NCBI RefSeq assembly: GCF_039523035.1
Contig: NZ_BAAAEN010000010.1
Span: forward strand, 62,001-126,000
DNA from: Pigmentiphaga daeguensis
GTDB taxonomy: Bacteria; Pseudomonadota; Gammaproteobacteria; Burkholderiales; Burkholderiaceae_B
Length of the DNA stretch: 64,000 nucleotides
Reading direction: 5' to 3'
Numbering within the stretch: the first letter of the stretch is position 1; each line of letters starts with the position of its first letter. A model generated the notes under the pieces. That model did no database searches and was not told the origin of the DNA. It saw nothing but the letters and a program-made list of their open reading frames with translations. Positions 9,085-18,490 of this stretch are shown piece after piece. The position numbers and the translations under genes were made by a program.

Positions 9085-9849
9085 CTACATCGTGGCCGCC
9101 CGGATCTGCGAGGCGGCCTGCCGCAACTCGGCCAGGTACAGCTTCAGGGCTTCTTCCTGCGTGACCTGCCCGGTCGGCAGGCTGACGTTGATCGCGGCGA
9201 TGGTGTTGCCGTCCTGGTCGCGCACCGGCACGGCCAGGCCGCAGATGGCCTCGTCCAGTTCCCCGTCTATCCAGACGTAGCCCTGCTTGCGCGCCGCCAG
9301 GATGCGCTCGCGCAGCGTGTCGGGATCGACCACGGTGGCGCCGGTCAGCCGCTTGAACGTGGCGGTTCGCAGATACTGTTCCAGCGCGTCGTCTGGAAGG
9401 CCGGCCAGCAGGATGCGCCCCATCGACACCGCGTGCGCGGGCAGGCGGCTGCCCAGCGACGGGCTCATGGTCAGGATGCGCTTGGAGTGCTGGCGCTGGA
9501 TGTAGACGATGTGTTCGCCATCGAGCACCGACAGCGCGCACGATTGCTTGATGCGCCCGCACAGTTCTTCCAGGCTGAGCTGGGCCTGGCGCCAGTAGGG
9601 CAGGCTGTTCAGGTAGGACAGGCCCAGGCGCAGCACGCGCGGCGTCAACCAGTAGCGCTTGCCGTCGGTCTGCACGAAGCCGAGCTCGATCAGGGTCAGC
9701 AGGAAACGCCGCACCGCGGTGCGCGGCAGGTCCACTTCTTCGGCGATTTCCGCCAGGTTTTTCCGATGCGCGCCGTGGCCCATGGCCTCGATCACGGCCA
9801 GGCCGCGGGCGAAGGTGCGGACGAACGATTCGCTTTCTGGGGTCGCCAT
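9085..9849 (-). CDS. IclR-family transcriptional regulator (PcaR/PobR-like)
   Basis: The 254-residue protein has an N-terminal winged helix: FARGLAVIEAMG, then NLAEIAEEVDLPRTAVRRFLLTL. The C-terminal effector domain contains the family blocks RLPAHAVSMGRILLA and WIDGELDEAICGLAVPVRD. It is convergent with the monooxygenase operon (12 bp between stops) and divergent from the MaoC operon. The ATG at 9849 is chosen over 9888 because GGAGG precedes it. Palindromes of the same sequence upstream of both operons suggest it controls both as well as itself. Confidence 0.9.
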   Translation of the reverse strand: MATPESESFVRTFARGLAVIEAMGHGAHRKNLAEIAEEVDLPRTAVRRFLLTLIELGFVQTDGKRYWLTPRVLRLGLSYLNSLPYWRQAQLSLEELCGRIKQSCALSVLDGEHIVYIQRQHSKRILTMSPSLGSRLPAHAVSMGRILLAGLPDDALEQYLRTATFKRLTGATVVDPDTLRERILAARKQGYVWIDGELDEAICGLAVPVRDQDGNTIAAINVSLPTGQVTQEEALKLYLAELRQAASQIRAATM

Positions 9850-9900
9850 GGGTCCTCCACGGCCTTGACAGCGCAGGCCGGAATCCAAATAATGGTCATA

Positions 9901-9927
9901 GAGCGGATACTTATATCCGCTAAGCGG
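9901..9927. promoter_or_regulatory. Candidate IclR operator between the regulator and the MaoC operon
   Basis: AGCGGATA-4 bp-TATCCGCT (9902-9921) is a perfect 8-bp inverted repeat overlapping CCGCTAAGCGG (9917-9927). The latter matches the site at 6810-6820. It lies in the divergent gap between the IclR gene and the MaoC gene, where it could serve both. Confidence 0.65.
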
Positions 9928-9976
9928 TCATTCTAGCAGATCCAGGCCGCAGGTCAACACCTCTCAATGGACTTCC

Positions 9977-10453
9977 ATGGCAACCGAGACAAGCTTCGAG
10001 ACCGATTTCTGGAAAGACGAGCAATTGCGCAAGACCTGGGACGACATCGTCCCCGGCGAACCGCGCAAGACCCTGCCCTACACGCTGACGCTGGAAGCGA
10101 TCCAGAAATACTGCCGCGTGGTCGGCGACATGCACCCGCTCTACTTCGACGAGGAGTATGCGCGCAACAGCCCCTACAAGGGCCTGATCGCCCCCCCGGC
10201 CATCCACATCCTGCTGATGTTCGCGTGCACGCCCACCGACGACTGGATGCGCAGCCCCGGCACCGTCAACGCCGGCCAGTCGTGGAGCTACAACCAGCCG
10301 GCGCGGCCCGGCGACGTCATCCGGCTCGAGGCGCGCGCGCTGGACAAGTTCATCCGGAAGAACCGCCTGTTCGTCGTGCACGACAACGTGTTCTTCAACC
10401 AGCGCGACGAAGTCATCTGTTCCGGCCGCGGCTGGACCATCCGCCCCTTCTGA
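9977..10453 (+). CDS. MaoC-like hotdog-fold dehydratase, N-terminal-type
   Basis: The 158-residue protein resembles the FAS1-type or N-terminal MaoC domain of enoyl-CoA hydratases. YTLTLEAIQKYCRVVGDMHPLYFDEEYA carries the start of the hotdog fold, then APPAIHILLM and GQSWSYNQPARPGDVI. MaoC proteins add water to enoyl-CoA; two-subunit forms pair one domain without and one with the catalytic Asp/His. The next gene encodes the second MaoC protein, 9 bp away, so a heteromeric hydratase is likely. Confidence 0.8.
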   Translation: MATETSFETDFWKDEQLRKTWDDIVPGEPRKTLPYTLTLEAIQKYCRVVGDMHPLYFDEEYARNSPYKGLIAPPAIHILLMFACTPTDDWMRSPGTVNAGQSWSYNQPARPGDVIRLEARALDKFIRKNRLFVVHDNVFFNQRDEVICSGRGWTIRPF

Positions 10454-10462
10454 AGGTCAATC

Positions 10463-10912
10463 ATGAGCAACGCATTCGACACCCTGAAGCCCGGCCTGAC
10501 CATCGAGGGCACGCCTTTCTCCCCTACCCGCGAAACCATCCGCGATTTCTGCGAGGCCTCGCTGGACTACAACCCGCTGCACTGGGACGACGAATACATG
10601 AAGGGTGATTTCGGCCGCACCAACTTCGGCGGAATCATCATGCACGGCATGAACAACTTCGGCGTCATCACGAAGATGCTGACCGACTGGCTCTATCCGC
10701 TGGGCGGCATGCAGCGCCGGCTCGAGACGCGCTGGAAGATTCCCGTCAAGCCGGGCGACACCATCACGCCCACCGCCAAGGTGTCGGCCGTGCAGGCCAC
10801 GAAGAAAAGCCGCTGGGCCACGCTGGAGGTGCAGGTGGCGAACCAGCGCGGCGAGATCGTCGCCGCGGGCGAGGCCATGGTCGAGTTCCCGCACGAACTG
10901 GGCGCGGCCTGA
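10463..10912 (+). CDS. MaoC-family dehydratase/hydratase
   Basis: The 149-residue protein has the MaoC hydratase block: FCEASLDYNPLHWDDEYM (Asp and His of the R-hydratase motif), FGGIIMHGMNNFG and PVKPGDTITP. It probably provides the active site of a two-subunit enoyl-CoA hydratase with the preceding gene. It acts on an unknown CoA ester within this operon of CoA transferase and thiolase. Confidence 0.83.
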   Translation: MSNAFDTLKPGLTIEGTPFSPTRETIRDFCEASLDYNPLHWDDEYMKGDFGRTNFGGIIMHGMNNFGVITKMLTDWLYPLGGMQRRLETRWKIPVKPGDTITPTAKVSAVQATKKSRWATLEVQVANQRGEIVAAGEAMVEFPHELGAA

Positions 10913-10944
10913 GCGCTTCCGAACGATAGAAGAAAGGAGACGAC

Positions 10945-11922
10945 ATGACGATGCGCATCCAGCGTGCCCTTGCCGTGCTGGCCAGCGCGGCGGGCATGGC
11001 ACTGCCCGCCCTGGCCCACGCCCAGAACTTTCCCACCCAGCCGGTCAGGATCGTCGTGCCGTTCCCCCCGGGCGGCACCACCGACATCCTGGCCCGCCAA
11101 TTGGCGGCCGAGCTGCAGAAGAACTGGGGCCAGCCGGTCGTGGTGGAGAACCGCGCGGGCGCCAGCGGCACCATCTTCTCGGAGCAACTGGCGGGCATGC
11201 AGCCCGACGGCTACACGCTGATGCTGACGGCCACGCACCACGTCATCAATCCCGGCCTGTACAAGAACCTGCGCTACAACACGCGCACGGACTTCACGCC
11301 CATCGCCCAGGTCGCGGCCGTGCCCAACGTGCTGGTGGTGAACCACGCCTTCCCGGTGCGCACGGTGCAGGAGCTGATCGCCTACGCCAGGCAGCATCCC
11401 GGCAAGGTGGACTTCGGTTCGGCCGGCACCGGCGGCGCCAATCACCTGTCGGGCGAGCTGTTCAAGTCCATGACCGGCATCCAGATGACGCACATCCCCT
11501 ACAAGGGCGCGGCGCCGGCGCTGAACGACCTCTTGGGCGGACAGATCCCCGTGATGTTCGACTCGGTGCCGGGCGTGATCCAGCACATCAAGTCCGGCCG
11601 CCTGCGGGCCCTGGGCGTGACCTCGCTCAAGCGTTCGCCGGCGCTGCCGGACGTCCCCACCATCGACGAGGCGGGCGTGAAGGGTTTCGAGGCCACCGCC
11701 TGGTTCGGCCTGTACGGTCCCGGCCGCATGTCGCCCGAGCTGGCGAACCGGCTGTCGGCCGACGTGCGCAAGGCCTTGTCCAGCGCCGCGGTGCGCAAGG
11801 AGTTCGCGGCGCAGGGCGCCGAGCCGGGCACCATGACGCAGCCCGAGTTCGCCGCGTTCGTCGACGCCGAGCTCAGCAAATGGTCCAAGGTCATCGCCGA
11901 CGCCAACATCAAGATCGACTGA
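10945..11922 (+). CDS. Bug-family periplasmic solute receptor
   Basis: The 325-residue protein has a signal peptide ending ALAHAQ. Then come PVRIVVPFPPGGTTDIL, VVVENRAGASGTIF, MQPDGYTLML and THIPYKGAAPAL. GAAAGGAG precedes the ATG. It lies inside the MaoC-thiolase operon, 7 bp before the CoA transferase gene, which ties uptake of the substrate to its activation. Confidence 0.93.
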   Translation: MTMRIQRALAVLASAAGMALPALAHAQNFPTQPVRIVVPFPPGGTTDILARQLAAELQKNWGQPVVVENRAGASGTIFSEQLAGMQPDGYTLMLTATHHVINPGLYKNLRYNTRTDFTPIAQVAAVPNVLVVNHAFPVRTVQELIAYARQHPGKVDFGSAGTGGANHLSGELFKSMTGIQMTHIPYKGAAPALNDLLGGQIPVMFDSVPGVIQHIKSGRLRALGVTSLKRSPALPDVPTIDEAGVKGFEATAWFGLYGPGRMSPELANRLSADVRKALSSAAVRKEFAAQGAEPGTMTQPEFAAFVDAELSKWSKVIADANIKID

Positions 11923-11929
11923 TTCCGAC

Positions 11930-13189
11930 ATGTCTTCCGAAACCACACGGGCCGCCATGGGCGGCCAGACCGGCGCGCTGTCGCACATTCGCGTCCTGGA
12001 CCTGTCGCGCATCCTGGCCGGACCCTGGTGCACGCAGAACCTGGCCGACATGGGCGCCGAAGTCATCAAGGTGGAACGCCCCGGCACCGGCGACGACACC
12101 CGCGCCTGGGGGCCGCCGTGGGTGCGCGACGCCCAGGGCGCGGACACCACCGACTCCACCTACTACGCCGCCGCCAACCGCGGCAAGAAATCCATCACCG
12201 TGGACATCGCGCGGCCCGAGGGGCAGGCGCTGGTGCGGCGGCTGGCGGAGCGGTCCGACGTGGTGGTCGAGAACTACAAGATCGGCGACCTGAAACGCTA
12301 CGGGCTGGACTACGACAGCCTGTCGCGCATCAACCCGCGCCTGGTCTATTGCTCCATCACGGGCTACGGGCAGGACGGCCCCAGCGCCCACAAGCCGGGC
12401 TACGATTTCGTGTTCCAGGCGCAGGGCGGCCTGATGAGCATTACCGGCGAGAACGACCAACTGCCGGGCGGCGGGCCGCAGAAGGTCGGCGTCGCGATCG
12501 CCGACGTGATGACCGGCATGTACGCCACCATCGCCATCCTGTCCGCCTTGCAGCATCGCACCGTATCGGACCGCGGCCAGTACATCGACATGGCGCTGCT
12601 GGACTGCATCGTGGCCCTGGGGGGCAACCAGGTCACGGGCTACTTCGCCAACGGCAAGGTCCCGCACCGTTACGGCAACGCCCACGCCAGCCTCGTGCCC
12701 TACCAGGTGTTCGCGGTGGCCGACGGCGAGATCGTGGTCGCGGTGGGCAACGACAAGCAGTGGCAGCAATACTGCGCCGCCATCGAACGCCCGGACCTGG
12801 CCGGCAACGAACGCTGGAAGAAGGTGACCGGCCGCATCGTCGGCCGGCAGGAACTGGTGCCCGAGCTGGCCCGCACCATGCTGGCCCGGCCGCGCGACGA
12901 ATGGATCGCGCGGCTGGAGGCCCACGGCGTGCCCTGCGGCCCGATCAACGACTACGCCCAGGTGTTCGAGGACGCCCAGGTGCGGCATCGCGGGCTGCGC
13001 GTGGACATGCCCAAGGCCGACGGCGGCATCGTGTCGACCATCGCCAGCCCGCTGCGGCTGCGCGGCACCCCGCCGGCCTACGACCGGCCGCCGCCCGTGC
13101 TGGGCGACTCCACCGACGCCGTGCTGCGGGAGCTTCTGGGCTGCAGCGAAAAAGACATCGCCGCCTACCGCCGCGATGGCATCGTGTGA
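11930..13189 (+). CDS. CaiB/BaiF-family (class III) CoA transferase
   Basis: The 419-residue protein has family landmarks: RVLDLSRILAGPWCTQNLADMGAEVIKVE (N-terminal Rossmann part), AANRGKKSITVDI, VENYKIGDLKRYGLDY and SITGYGQDGP. The catalytic Asp is expected in the DMALLDCIVAL region. Class III enzymes move CoA between carboxylic acids through an aspartyl-CoA. It probably activates the acid brought in by the upstream Bug protein for the MaoC hydratase and thiolase. Confidence 0.92.
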   Translation: MSSETTRAAMGGQTGALSHIRVLDLSRILAGPWCTQNLADMGAEVIKVERPGTGDDTRAWGPPWVRDAQGADTTDSTYYAAANRGKKSITVDIARPEGQALVRRLAERSDVVVENYKIGDLKRYGLDYDSLSRINPRLVYCSITGYGQDGPSAHKPGYDFVFQAQGGLMSITGENDQLPGGGPQKVGVAIADVMTGMYATIAILSALQHRTVSDRGQYIDMALLDCIVALGGNQVTGYFANGKVPHRYGNAHASLVPYQVFAVADGEIVVAVGNDKQWQQYCAAIERPDLAGNERWKKVTGRIVGRQELVPELARTMLARPRDEWIARLEAHGVPCGPINDYAQVFEDAQVRHRGLRVDMPKADGGIVSTIASPLRLRGTPPAYDRPPPVLGDSTDAVLRELLGCSEKDIAAYRRDGIV

Positions 13190-13225
13190 TGCCCGCGCCC
13201 CGACATCCCGCTTTCCATTGAGACC

Positions 13226-13624
13226 ATGGATTCCCGTACCTCCGCCTCCGCAGCGCCGGCCTCGCCGCTGGCCATCTTCCGCGACCACCTTTCCCGCGGC
13301 GAACTGGCCTATCAGTACGACCCGGCCAGCGGCCGGCCCGTGTTCCATCCGCGCGTCATCGGCCCGGGCACCGGCAATGACGACCTGCAATGGCGCGTCA
13401 GCACGGGCAAGGGCACCATCCATGCCGTCACGGTCATCAGTCCTCGCGGCGAAGCGCCCTACAACGTCGTGCTGGTCGACATGGACGAAGGCTTTCGCCT
13501 GATGAGCCGGGTCGAAGGCTTGGCGCCCGAAGAGGTCCGCATCGGACTGCGCGTGCGCATGCAGGTACACCAGCCGCAGGATGGGCAGCCTCCCTATCCG
13601 GTCTTTCGCCCGGAGGCCGCATGA
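13226..13624 (+). CDS. DUF35 OB-fold acyl-CoA-associated protein lacking the zinc ribbon cysteines
   Basis: The 132-residue protein is of the type found beside lipid-transfer/thiolase-like enzymes. Its landmarks are FRDHLSRGELAYQYDPASGRPVF split by the usual ribbon position, then VHAVTVI-like strands and MDEGFRLMSRVEG. Relatives normally have C-x-x-C pairs in the ribbon; here YDPASGRPVFHPR has no Cys. In known systems the partner stabilises or activates the thiolase. Its stop overlaps the next start (ATGA), indicating tight co-translation. Confidence 0.78.
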   Translation: MDSRTSASAAPASPLAIFRDHLSRGELAYQYDPASGRPVFHPRVIGPGTGNDDLQWRVSTGKGTIHAVTVISPRGEAPYNVVLVDMDEGFRLMSRVEGLAPEEVRIGLRVRMQVHQPQDGQPPYPVFRPEAA

Positions 13625-14781
13625 ACTCCCAAGCATTGAAGCGCGGCGCCTGCGCCATCGTCGGCGTGGCGGAGTCGGACCTGGGCGAAGTCGCGGCCGG
13701 GTTGTCGCCGCTGGATCTCATGGGCCAGGCGACTTCCCGCGCCCTGCGCGACTGCGGCCTATCGCTGCGCGACGTCGATGGCGTGTTCGCCACCACCTCG
13801 CAAAGCCGCATGCCTACCCTGGCGCTGTGCGAATACCTGGGCATCGCGCCGCGCTACCACGACGGCACGAACATAGGCGGATGCAGCTTCATGTCCATGG
13901 TGGCGCACGCGCAGCTGGCGATCCAGGCCGGCCTGTGCGAGGTCGCGCTGATCGCCTATGGCAGCACCCAGCGCAGCGCCGGCCGCAGCAACGTGGCCGC
14001 GCCCGACGTCAATCCCTACGAGGCCCCCTACCGGCCCATCTACACCGCCAGCTCGTACGCGCTGGCGGCCTCGCGCCACATGCACCAGTACGGCACCACG
14101 CGCGAACAGCTGGCGCAGGTCGCGGTGGCCGCGCGGCAATGGGCCCTGCTCAACCCCGTTGCGTGGGAGAAGACCCCGCTGACCGTGGACGAAGTCCTGG
14201 GCGCGCGCATGCTCAGCCATCCCCTGACCGTGCGCGACTGCTGCCTGGTCACCGACGGCGGCGGCGCGCTCATCGTGACCTCGGCCGCACGGGCGGCCAC
14301 CCTGCGCAAGCCGCCCGCCTACATATTGGGCGTGGGCGAACACCTCAGCCACTATCACATCACCAGCATGCCTGACCTCACGGTCACCGGCGCCGCGCAG
14401 TCGGGCGCGGCGGCCTACGCCATGGCCGGCCTCGGTCCGCGCGACATCGACGCGGTCCAGGTGTACGACGCCTTCACCATCACCACGCTGCTGTTCCTGG
14501 AAGACCTGGGCTTCTGCCCCAAGGGCGAGGGCGGCCGCTTCGTGGCGGACGGGGCGATTGCGCCGGGCGGCAGCCTGCCCGTCAATACCAACGGCGGCGG
14601 GTTGTCGTACTGCCATCCCGGCATGTATGGGGTGTTCGTGCTGATGGAGGCCGTGCGCCAAGTGCGCGGCGAAGCGGGCAGGCGCCAGGTGGCGGGCTGC
14701 GAGACGGCCATCGCGCATGGCAACGGCGGGACCTTGTCCAGCCAGAGCACGGTCATTCTGGGAGGCGCGGCGACGGTCTGA
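13621..14781 (+). CDS. Thiolase-fold acetyl-CoA acetyltransferase / lipid-transfer-protein type
   Basis: The 386-residue protein is of the sterol-carrier thiolase class. The body has CAIVGVAESDLG, GVFATTSQSRMP, GGCSFMSMVAHAQLAI and DAVQVYDAFTITTLL. Near the C terminus are NTNGGGLSYCHPGMYG and AIAHGNGGTLSSQ. Usual thiolase active-site Cys placement is not obvious in the N-terminal half, so it could be a retro-aldolase/thiolase-like partner of the DUF35 protein. Overlaps that gene by 4 bp. Last gene of the MaoC operon. Confidence 0.85.
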   Translation: MNSQALKRGACAIVGVAESDLGEVAAGLSPLDLMGQATSRALRDCGLSLRDVDGVFATTSQSRMPTLALCEYLGIAPRYHDGTNIGGCSFMSMVAHAQLAIQAGLCEVALIAYGSTQRSAGRSNVAAPDVNPYEAPYRPIYTASSYALAASRHMHQYGTTREQLAQVAVAARQWALLNPVAWEKTPLTVDEVLGARMLSHPLTVRDCCLVTDGGGALIVTSAARAATLRKPPAYILGVGEHLSHYHITSMPDLTVTGAAQSGAAAYAMAGLGPRDIDAVQVYDAFTITTLLFLEDLGFCPKGEGGRFVADGAIAPGGSLPVNTNGGGLSYCHPGMYGVFVLMEAVRQVRGEAGRRQVAGCETAIAHGNGGTLSSQSTVILGGAATV

Positions 14782-14846
14782 AGCGGCCACATGCGGCAAG
14801 GGCGGAGCGCCGGTTCCGCCTGGTGTTCGCCAGTCCCCCCTGGTGG

Positions 14847-17249
14847 CTACCAGCGATAGGTGGCGGTGGCTACCACGGAGCGCGCCGGTCCGTAGTAGCA
14901 GTTGCCGAATCCGCAGTTGGCGATGTAGGTCTTGCCGGCAAGATTGCGCAGGTTCAAGGCCAGGCTCCAGCGGTCGATGTCGTAGCCAAGCATGGCATCG
15001 AAGATCGTGACGGCCGGAATCTTCGCGGACGCCGTTTCGTTCTCGCCCCGGGTCGTGCCGGTATAGCGCATGCCCAGGCCCACCTTTACGCCGCTCGCGA
15101 AGCGATAGTCGCCCCATATCGACAGCCTGTGGCGGGGCACGGCGGTTGCCTGTTTGCCGATCTCGTCGGGATTGGCGCTGCCCGTGACGATGGCCCGGGG
15201 CGTGAAGCTGTAGGAAGCCGTCACGTTCAATTGGGGCGCCAGTGCGGCCGTGGCCTCGAGTTCAATCCCGCGCACCGACACCTCGCCGGTCTGGCGGGGC
15301 TGGAAATTCACGTCGTAGGTGACGTAGTTCTGGCGCCGCAGGTCGAAGACCGCCGCGCTGTAGCTCTCCTTGCGCCCCGGGGGCAGATAGCGGACGCCGG
15401 CTTCGTACTGGCGGGCGGTCTCGGGCTTGAAGGCCTCGCCCGTCGCCGGATCGAGCGCGAGCGTAGGGATGAACGACTGCGCATAGCTCAGGTAAGGAGC
15501 CCAGCCGCCGGGCGCCAGGTACACGACCCCGCCGCGGGCGGTGAACTTGTGGTCCTTCATGATCGTCGTCGTGCCATCGGCACGGCTGAAGGTCTTGGCT
15601 TCGGCGCTGTCGTAACGGCCTCCCAGCGTGAAGACCCATTTTTCGCGCCATTTGATCTGGTCCTGGACGTAGGCGCCGGTCTGCGACAGCCGGGTGATGC
15701 CGTCGGTGTAGGGATCGGCGAGTTCCACCGCGCCGCCATAGACGGGCGCGTAGATGTCCAGCACGGGCGCGGTGCCGCTGCTGCGGCTGACCTGGTCTAT
15801 CCGGGTGCGCTGGTGGTCCAGCCCGAACAACAGCTTGTGCTGCCAGTCCCCGGCTCGAACATCGGCTTGCAGTTGATTGTCGATGGCCAAGGCCGTCATC
15901 TTCTCCTTGCTGCTGAAGGGCGTACGCGACAGCAGCCGGAAGTTGGCCGGATCGAGCGCGTCGTTGTCGTTCACCGTAACGAAACGCGGGCCGCTCAGTT
16001 GCCGGTAGTCGACATCGAGATGTGCGTAGCGGGCATTCTGGCGCACGGTCCAGGTGTCGTCGAAGCGATGTTCGAATTGGTATCCGACCATTTGCTGGTC
16101 CTGGTTCAGGCGATCGAAATTGCGATCGCCGATGAACAATGAATCGGGTATCCGGGTGCCGATGGGGGTGGGCACGAGAGATCCGTATTCAGGCGCTACG
16201 CGGGTCAGCGCACCCGCGCGAATGCGGCCCAATTGCGACAGCAGTGTCAGCGACGTATCGCTCGAGGGCTTCCAGGTCAACGAGGGCGCGATATAGGTAT
16301 GGTCGTCCCGCATGCCGCCTTGGCCGAGCTCCCCATCGCGAACCACGCCCGTGATGCGATACAGCAGCTTGCCGTCGGCGTCCAGCGGGCCCGAGAAGTC
16401 GGCGGCGACCTGCTTGCGCCGATGGTCGCCCATCTGTACCTGCAGTTCCCGCACGGGTTCCGCCGTGGGACGCTTGCTGATGACATTGACGACGCCACCC
16501 GGGTTGCCCTGTCCGTAGAGCACGGAAGCCGGCCCCCGCAAGATCTCGATGCGTTCCGCGCCGTAGTTCTCGATCTTCCAGAGGCCGAAGTTCCCGTTGT
16601 TGCGCAGGGGCAGGCCGTCCATATAGAACCCGGGGCTGTAGGCGTCGAAGCCCCGCACGGTGATCCAGTCGAAACGAGAGTCGATGCCGTAGGGCGAGAT
16701 GCCGACGCCGGGGGTGTAGCTCAACGCGTCCTTGAGTGTCGTGGCGCCGATCGCCTGGATGCGGTCGGCGGTGATCACCGAAATCGACTGCGGAGTTTCG
16801 ATGATCGGCGAATCCGTCTTGCTGCCGGTCGAGCTGCGCCTGGCTACGTAGCCAGAGACCGGTCCGTAGGCATTCTCCCTTTCGAGATTGGCGGTGACGA
16901 CGACCGGTGCCAGCATCGTGGCCGGACCCGAGTGCGAAGCGGCCCTCACGATCACGGTATTGCCTTCGCTGACCGCTTCCAGTCCGGTTGCGGCCAGGAG
17001 CCGGTCCAGCGCCTGCCTGGGGGTCATGCGGCCGGATACGGCCGGCGCCACCTTGCCCGCCACCAGTTCGGGAGAGAACAAGAGCTGTAGCCCGGCCTGG
17101 CGCGCCAATTCGTTGAGCGCCTGTCCAAGCGGCTGGCTGGCAAGCGAGACGTCCAGGGCGGCAGGGACCGATTGGGCGGCGGCAGGAAGGCCGGCCACCA
17201 GCATGGCGACGCAAGCCAGGGGAACGAGGATAGGGCGCAACGGCCGCAT
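14847..17249 (-). CDS. TonB-dependent siderophore receptor with signalling (STN) domain
   Basis: Of its 800 residues, the first 25 form a signal peptide. An STN domain follows at about 30-103 (LDVSLASQPLGQALNELARQ and so on). The plug contains TPQSISVITADRIQAIGATTLKDAL and LRGPASVLYGQGNPGGVVNVISKRP. The beta-barrel ends in a terminal aromatic (RW), as outer-membrane proteins do. The STN domain contacts the FecR anti-sigma protein, so ferric-siderophore binding is signalled inward. It lies just downstream of fecR and the sigma gene on the same strand, forming a complete FecI-FecR-FecA type set. Siderophore unknown. Confidence 0.93.
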   Translation of the reverse strand: MRPLRPILVPLACVAMLVAGLPAAAQSVPAALDVSLASQPLGQALNELARQAGLQLLFSPELVAGKVAPAVSGRMTPRQALDRLLAATGLEAVSEGNTVIVRAASHSGPATMLAPVVVTANLERENAYGPVSGYVARRSSTGSKTDSPIIETPQSISVITADRIQAIGATTLKDALSYTPGVGISPYGIDSRFDWITVRGFDAYSPGFYMDGLPLRNNGNFGLWKIENYGAERIEILRGPASVLYGQGNPGGVVNVISKRPTAEPVRELQVQMGDHRRKQVAADFSGPLDADGKLLYRITGVVRDGELGQGGMRDDHTYIAPSLTWKPSSDTSLTLLSQLGRIRAGALTRVAPEYGSLVPTPIGTRIPDSLFIGDRNFDRLNQDQQMVGYQFEHRFDDTWTVRQNARYAHLDVDYRQLSGPRFVTVNDNDALDPANFRLLSRTPFSSKEKMTALAIDNQLQADVRAGDWQHKLLFGLDHQRTRIDQVSRSSGTAPVLDIYAPVYGGAVELADPYTDGITRLSQTGAYVQDQIKWREKWVFTLGGRYDSAEAKTFSRADGTTTIMKDHKFTARGGVVYLAPGGWAPYLSYAQSFIPTLALDPATGEAFKPETARQYEAGVRYLPPGRKESYSAAVFDLRRQNYVTYDVNFQPRQTGEVSVRGIELEATAALAPQLNVTASYSFTPRAIVTGSANPDEIGKQATAVPRHRLSIWGDYRFASGVKVGLGMRYTGTTRGENETASAKIPAVTIFDAMLGYDIDRWSLALNLRNLAGKTYIANCGFGNCYYGPARSVVATATYRW

Positions 17250-17380
17250 GGTTGTCGACTCCGAACAGTAATGGAAACGAGAAGCACTACTGATGTAGTC
17301 GTACGAGGCGGCAAAACCCGCATGTGTGGCGAAACAGAGGACTGGAAGTTTTTTCCGGGTGCCGGGACCCGGGTCGTTTG

Positions 17381-18490
17381 TCAGCGCAGGCCGACGATCT
17401 CGGTCGTGCCGCCGCGCCGCTCCAGCCGTACCGGCAACAGTCGTGGCAGCGCCTGCGCGAAAGCCCCGGCCTGTCTCAGGTCGAAGCTGCCCCCGAGGCG
17501 CAGGTCGGCTACCGCGGGATCCCGGACTACCAGACCGGTGTCGGCATAGCGCTCGAACTCGGCCAGCGCCAGGGCCAGCGGCGTATCGCCGAAGGTCACC
17601 CGATCCGCGCGCCAGGCGCCCACGGCTTGCACGGGCAGATCGACGATCGCCTCCAGCCGGCCAGCTTCGTTGGCCGTGACGCTCTGCCCCGCATGCAGCT
17701 CGACACGGTCGCCGGCCGCCGTCTTCCGTTCTTCCTGTCTTGGGACGCCGGTTACCCGCACCTGTCCCGACTCGACCGCGACGATAGCCTTGCCCGCGTC
17801 GAGGCCGTCATGCGTATACCGCACCGAGAAGCGCGTGCCCACGACGGTGACTCGCGCGGCGCCTGCCGCGACGTCGAAGGGGCGGGTCGGATCGGCGCTG
17901 ACCGCGAACATGGCTTGACCGTCCAGCAGCTTTGCATCGCGCCGATGCCGATACAGGTGCACCTGGACCCGCGTGGCGGTGTCCAACTGCAGCATGCTGC
18001 CATCGGGCAGCTCGACATCGAGGCGCTGGCCTCGGGCCGTGACGTAGTCGCCGGTGAAAACGGGTTCGCTGCGCCAGTGCTCCAAACCGGCCCAGCCCGC
18101 CATCAACACCACCGTCGCGACGGCCGTGGCCGCCCACGGCCATGCCCAGCCCAGGCGGGGCACCAGGCGAGCTGACAGAGATGGGCGAGACCGCCGGGCC
18201 GTCCCAGCTCCGGCCATGGCGGCCGGCGGGCCGCGCCGGTTCAGGCCCGTCCTGATCGATTCAATGGCATGTTCCGGAAGCGCGCTGACCCGCTGGGAGC
18301 TTTCTTCCATGGCACGATAGGCCTCGACATGAGCGGGATCCGCGGCCAGCCATGCCTGGAGCCGGCTCGCGGAGGCTTCATCCATGCCGTCCTTCCCGCG
18401 CGACACCCACAAGGCGGCCTGCAGTTCCACTTCGTCCTGAGTCTGAACGTACCCGTCCAACTCGCGCAGATCGGCGTCGTTCGGCTTCAT
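17381..18490 (-). CDS. FecR-family anti-sigma/sensor protein
   Basis: The 369-residue protein has a cytoplasmic N-terminal part with the DUF4880 look (AALWVSRGKDGMDEASASRLQAWL...DPAHVEAY). One membrane segment (WPWAATAVATVVLMAGWAGL) follows. The periplasmic FecR domain contains YVTARGQRLDVELPDGS and VVGTRFSVRY. FecR proteins pass the signal from the STN domain of the receptor to the sigma factor. The ATG at 18490 overlaps the sigma gene stop by 4 bp. Confidence 0.92.
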   Translation of the reverse strand: MKPNDADLRELDGYVQTQDEVELQAALWVSRGKDGMDEASASRLQAWLAADPAHVEAYRAMEESSQRVSALPEHAIESIRTGLNRRGPPAAMAGAGTARRSRPSLSARLVPRLGWAWPWAATAVATVVLMAGWAGLEHWRSEPVFTGDYVTARGQRLDVELPDGSMLQLDTATRVQVHLYRHRRDAKLLDGQAMFAVSADPTRPFDVAAGAARVTVVGTRFSVRYTHDGLDAGKAIVAVESGQVRVTGVPRQEERKTAAGDRVELHAGQSVTANEAGRLEAIVDLPVQAVGAWRADRVTFGDTPLALALAEFERYADTGLVVRDPAVADLRLGGSFDLRQAGAFAQALPRLLPVRLERRGGTTEIVGLR

